From Punica granatum (taxonomy: Eukaryota; Streptophyta; Magnoliopsida; Myrtales; Lythraceae): a stretch of DNA of 64,000 nt. Below the pieces are notes generated by a model. It worked only from the letters and a program-made list of their open reading frames with translations, had not been told where the DNA came from and ran no database searches. Positions 61,647 to 64,000 of the stretch are shown here, piece by piece; the first letter of the stretch is position 1; every line of letters starts with the position of its first letter. Where the stretch lies: assembly GCF_007655135.1 (NCBI RefSeq), contig NC_045132.1, forward strand, positions 22,872,354 to 22,936,353, given 5' to 3'. A program made the translations under genes and the position numbers.

Positions 61647-62606
61647 ATGCATGATTCCCTAGGAATCCCGGCTTGCTTCAGCTGCGAGAGGCACGGTACT
61701 GATCCGATACCGGCCATGGCGACCTCCTCAGCTGTTTACCGAATGGAGATCTCAGGACAGTCCTGCCTCGTCACTGTCACCTGGTGCAAGGACCTGCTGC
61801 TGCACGGCCTGTCAATCGCGTTCCATGGGCCAGGGAAGCCCGACGAGGAGTGTGCTTGCAAGTTGGAGCTGAAGCCCTGGCACTTTTGGAAAAGACAAGG
61901 ATCGAAGGACTTGCTCGTCGAGGGGACTAAGGTAAGTGCGGTTTGGGACCTCAGGGCGGTTGTTTTCAATGGTGAGACCGAACCGAGATCGGACTACTAC
62001 GTCGCGGTCGTGTGCAAGGAAGAGGTCGTTCTGCTTGTGGGTGACATGAAGAAGGAAGCGTATAGGAGGACCGGCTGTAGGCCGGCTCTCACTGATCCGG
62101 TTCTCGTCTCGAGGACGGAGCATTCATTCGGTAAGAGTAGGTTCTTTGCGAGGATCAAGATTCACGAGAAGGGGAAGGTTCACCAGGTCTCAGTGATGGA
62201 GGGAAAGAGCATTTGCAATATGGGCAGCGAGAGCCACGGGGAACCCGAAATGGAGATCGCCATTGATGGGGTAAAGGTTGCTCATGTGAAGCACCTCCAA
62301 TGGAAGTTCAGAGGTAATGAGGAGATGAGCATAGGTGGGAGAAGATTAGAGGTGTATTGGGATGTTCACGACTGGCTGTTCGGGTCAGGTCCTCGGCGCG
62401 GGCTATTTCTATTCAGGCCAGTTATTGGTCCTAGGATTCTGTCACCATCGACTGTGGAGGAGCCACGATATCCTCTGCTGGCATCATTTCTCTCAGGGTC
62501 GGCTCTGTCGGAGGAGGAGGACACTTACAGGGTGCACGAAGACTGGGCATCTGGTAAAGGCACGTCGGACTTCTGCTTGTTCATGTACGCTTGGAAGATA
62601 GACTAA
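61647..62606 (+). CDS. DUF868 family protein
   Basis: Intronless frame of 319 residues. The order of motifs is that of plant DUF868 proteins: MHDSLGIPACFSC at the N-terminus; VYRMEISGQSCLVTVTWCKD at about residues 30-49; GLSIAF; CKLELKPWHFWKRQGSK; VSAVWDLRAVVFNGETEPRS; DYYVAVVCKEEVVLLVGD; VLVSRTEHSFGKSRFFARIK; EMEIAIDGVKVAHVKHLQWK; and RRLEVYWDVHDWLFG. No signal peptide or membrane segment is present. The biochemical role of the family is unknown; single-exon structure and a length near 300 residues are usual. The ATG at 61647 gives the expected N-terminus, and no longer in-frame ATG extension is apparent. The C-terminal Ser/Glu-rich tail is variable in the family. Confidence 0.9.
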   Translation: MHDSLGIPACFSCERHGTDPIPAMATSSAVYRMEISGQSCLVTVTWCKDLLLHGLSIAFHGPGKPDEECACKLELKPWHFWKRQGSKDLLVEGTKVSAVWDLRAVVFNGETEPRSDYYVAVVCKEEVVLLVGDMKKEAYRRTGCRPALTDPVLVSRTEHSFGKSRFFARIKIHEKGKVHQVSVMEGKSICNMGSESHGEPEMEIAIDGVKVAHVKHLQWKFRGNEEMSIGGRRLEVYWDVHDWLFGSGPRRGLFLFRPVIGPRILSPSTVEEPRYPLLASFLSGSALSEEEDTYRVHEDWASGKGTSDFCLFMYAWKID

Positions 62607-63169
62607 ATGGAAAACCGAAGAATGGACGACTTCCCTGCACTATAAGTTATAATCGTTCGATTCACTGCTGCTGATATCCTCATTACAAGCAGAATATAAT
62701 GACTTCCGGTTGTATGTTCGTACAACTACCTCAGTTCCGATTTAATCATCGAGAAAAAGGATCACCGGTGCATGCCCGTTATGGGATACTTGGAGTATCC
62801 TAACGAAATGAAATGCAATGGGCCCGTGATCACGTGTAAGGTAAGACTTACAACTATAAGGATGATTGTCATTGATTTCCAGCATGGAGTGAATAGACGG
62901 ACACAATCACGTGGGTCGGGTTAGGCCCAGATCATGTCCGTCCTAGTCCGATTCAACCTTATGAACTGAACCGAGGAATTTACTTATGTGTGGAGACTTC
63001 TTTTTTTTTTTGGATGAGTGTATTTGTCATTCCACCATTGAATAAAGCTATAGAAGACTTCAATGTTTATAATTGTATTTCTATACACAAAGGGCAGGGC
63101 GTATGCACATATGGAGATCGAGAAGGATAATAGAGAAGTAATATCTTAGACACACTTACACTGTTATTT
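62607..63169. other. Spacer between DUF868 and tRNA-Arg
   Basis: Contains the 3' untranslated region of the DUF868 gene and a T-run at about 63001-63010. No gene, repeat or regulatory element could be supported. Confidence 0.55.
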
Positions 63170-63242
63170 GACTCAATGGCCCAATGGATAAGGCGCTGGT
63201 CTACGGAACCAGAGATTCTGGGTTCGATCCCCAGTGGAGTCG
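63170..63242 (+). tRNA. tRNA-Arg (anticodon ACG)
   Basis: The cloverleaf can be drawn by eye. The acceptor arm is GACTCAA with TGGAGTC, the D arm lies in GCCCAATGGATAAGGC, the anticodon stem is CTGGT/ACCAG with loop CTACGGA (anticodon ACG), and the T arm is CTGGG-TTCGATC-CCCAG. A base G follows as discriminator. The internal promoter boxes TGGCCCAATGGA and GGTTCGATCCC are intact, and a T-run (CCTTTTT, about 63264-63270) lies downstream. One acceptor pair, position 6 with 67 (A opposite G), is mismatched. The gene has no intron. Confidence 0.88.
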
Positions 63243-63278
63243 TCGAATTCAATAATCTAAATTCCTTTTTACTGAATT

Positions 63279-63544
63279 GTACAAGCTACAAATTACGGCA
63301 TGCCCGGCAGTTCCCAGAAGGAGCCACCTGCTATCTTTTTAGCCACCCACTCCTTAGCCGCGTGAGAGTAGTGTATCCCGTCCCAGCTGATGTACTGCGA
63401 CTAAAATGTACAAGCTACAAGTTATGGCATGCCCTTGATATGGGTACCGGCGGGTCCGAGAAGGACCCATCCTCTATCTTTTTAGCCACCCACTCGTTAG
63501 CCACGTGAGAGTAGTGTATCCCGTCCCAGCTGATGTACTGCGAC
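63279..63544. repeat. Partial tandem duplication of a GDSL terminal exon
   Basis: 63279-63401 and 63408-63544 are direct repeats. Both start GTACAAGCTACAA, contain TATCTTTTTAGCCACCCACT and end GTCCCAGCTGATGTACTGCG followed by AC. The right copy is the end of the GDSL gene. The left copy, read on the minus strand, still encodes SQYISWDGIHYSH-type sequence but is only a fragment. Confidence 0.9.
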
Positions 63545-64000
63545 AGGTTGCTGCAAGCTGAGCCATAGACCTCTTCTCCATTCACAACGGTCTTCATCCC
63601 GCATGGAATGTAAGCATCCCCAGCACGACTGCAACAGTAACCTAGGGGATCGACAAAACCTGCATCACATGTCAACTTAATTTTAGTATCCTGCAAACCG
63701 TATCAGGTGAGGCAATAGGATAAAATGGTCGATATGCATTGTGAAAGATGTATTGGAGCTCATGTTGCTTCTTCAAGTTCAACCCTTACTGGGCTACTCC
63801 CATTCATATGTCATGCTCAACTACGTAGTGCCTCCATCCATCTTCTCCCAATATACGCGGACCTAGCTCGTAAGAAGAATAATAAACTCCTGCACGCTTA
63901 TTGATGGAGTTCATGACAAGACTCACCGTGCTTCTCTGCTTCGGCAATTAACACGTACTTTGCTGAATAGATGTCAACATAAGTCAGCCGCGCCTCTACG
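63415..64000 (-). CDS. GDSL esterase/lipase, 3' part (runs off the window)
   Basis: The minus strand shows the last two exons of a GDSL-type hydrolase: 64000-63927 (incomplete; reads ARLTYVDIYSAKYVLIAEAE and ends in phase 1 at CACG|GTGAG) and 63659-63415 (starting after TGCAG). The join restores KHGFVDPLGYCC. The terminal exon contains the family's block V, YISWDGIHYSHVANEWVAK, with the Asp and His of the catalytic triad; the Ser block lies outside the window. Conserved Cys residues (GYCC, IPCG, SACSN) fit a secreted protein. It resembles the alpha-fucosidase/ENOD8-like esterase subgroup, but the substrate cannot be inferred. A 123-base fragment of this exon is repeated just downstream. Confidence 0.88.

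Noticed and set aside
63176..63508. 110-codon plus-strand frame over the tRNA and GDSL 3' end
   Set aside because: It runs through a tRNA gene and antisense to a real exon.

Overview
This is nuclear DNA from a flowering plant, most likely a eudicot. The genes have short GT-AG introns and belong to plant families: an ESR/DORNROSCHEN-type AP2/ERF factor, an NPH3/BTB protein, chloroplast sensor kinase, DUF707, DUF868, family-17 glycosyltransferase and a GDSL esterase. The long, AT-rich spacers are full of microsatellites, MITEs, SINE-like elements and a small LTR (TRIM-like) cluster. I cannot name the species. No bacterial, viral or CRISPR-like content was seen.

Layout: an ESR2/DRNL-like gene (+, 2150-3217); a small serine-rich protein (+, 10502-10780); a four-exon NPH3/BTB gene (-, 13243-15738); a spacer of about 17 kb with no convincing gene (16-33.6 kb); and an intact two-exon GT17 glycosyltransferase (+, 34090-35788). 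Next comes a tandem segmental duplication (unit A about 34.56-38.93 kb, unit B about 38.95-45.14 kb). Unit A keeps the working GT17 gene and a dead copy of a small His/Pro-rich gene. Unit B holds a dead GT17 copy, an intact Gly/His-rich gene, a decayed second Gly/His-rich copy and an intact copy of the small His/Pro-rich gene. After it come a frameshifted XERICO-like RING-H2 gene (-, 45191-45536), a 14-exon DUF707 gene (-, 46979-50407), a nine-exon chloroplast sensor kinase gene (-, 53993-58239), a cluster of small LTR elements carrying a nested hAT MITE (58568-60535), a single-exon DUF868 gene (+, 61647-62606), tRNA-Arg(ACG) (+, 63170-63242), and the 3' end of a GDSL esterase/lipase gene (-, 63415 to beyond the window).

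The order serine-rich, NPH3, GT17, Gly-rich, RING, DUF707, sensor kinase matches, as I recall it, the Arabidopsis chromosome 1 segment At1g67910 to At1g67840. The ESR2-like gene fits the related Arabidopsis segment that carries DRNL. The block is therefore an old conserved neighbourhood that has been inflated here by transposons and a local duplication. I see no operon-like or obviously new enzymatic system. The most interesting material is structural: reciprocal gene loss between the tandem units, MITE and SINE insertions present in only one unit, the LTR-internal-LTR-internal-LTR array with an inverted neighbour, and long-inverted-repeat MITEs, one of which fills most of an intron.
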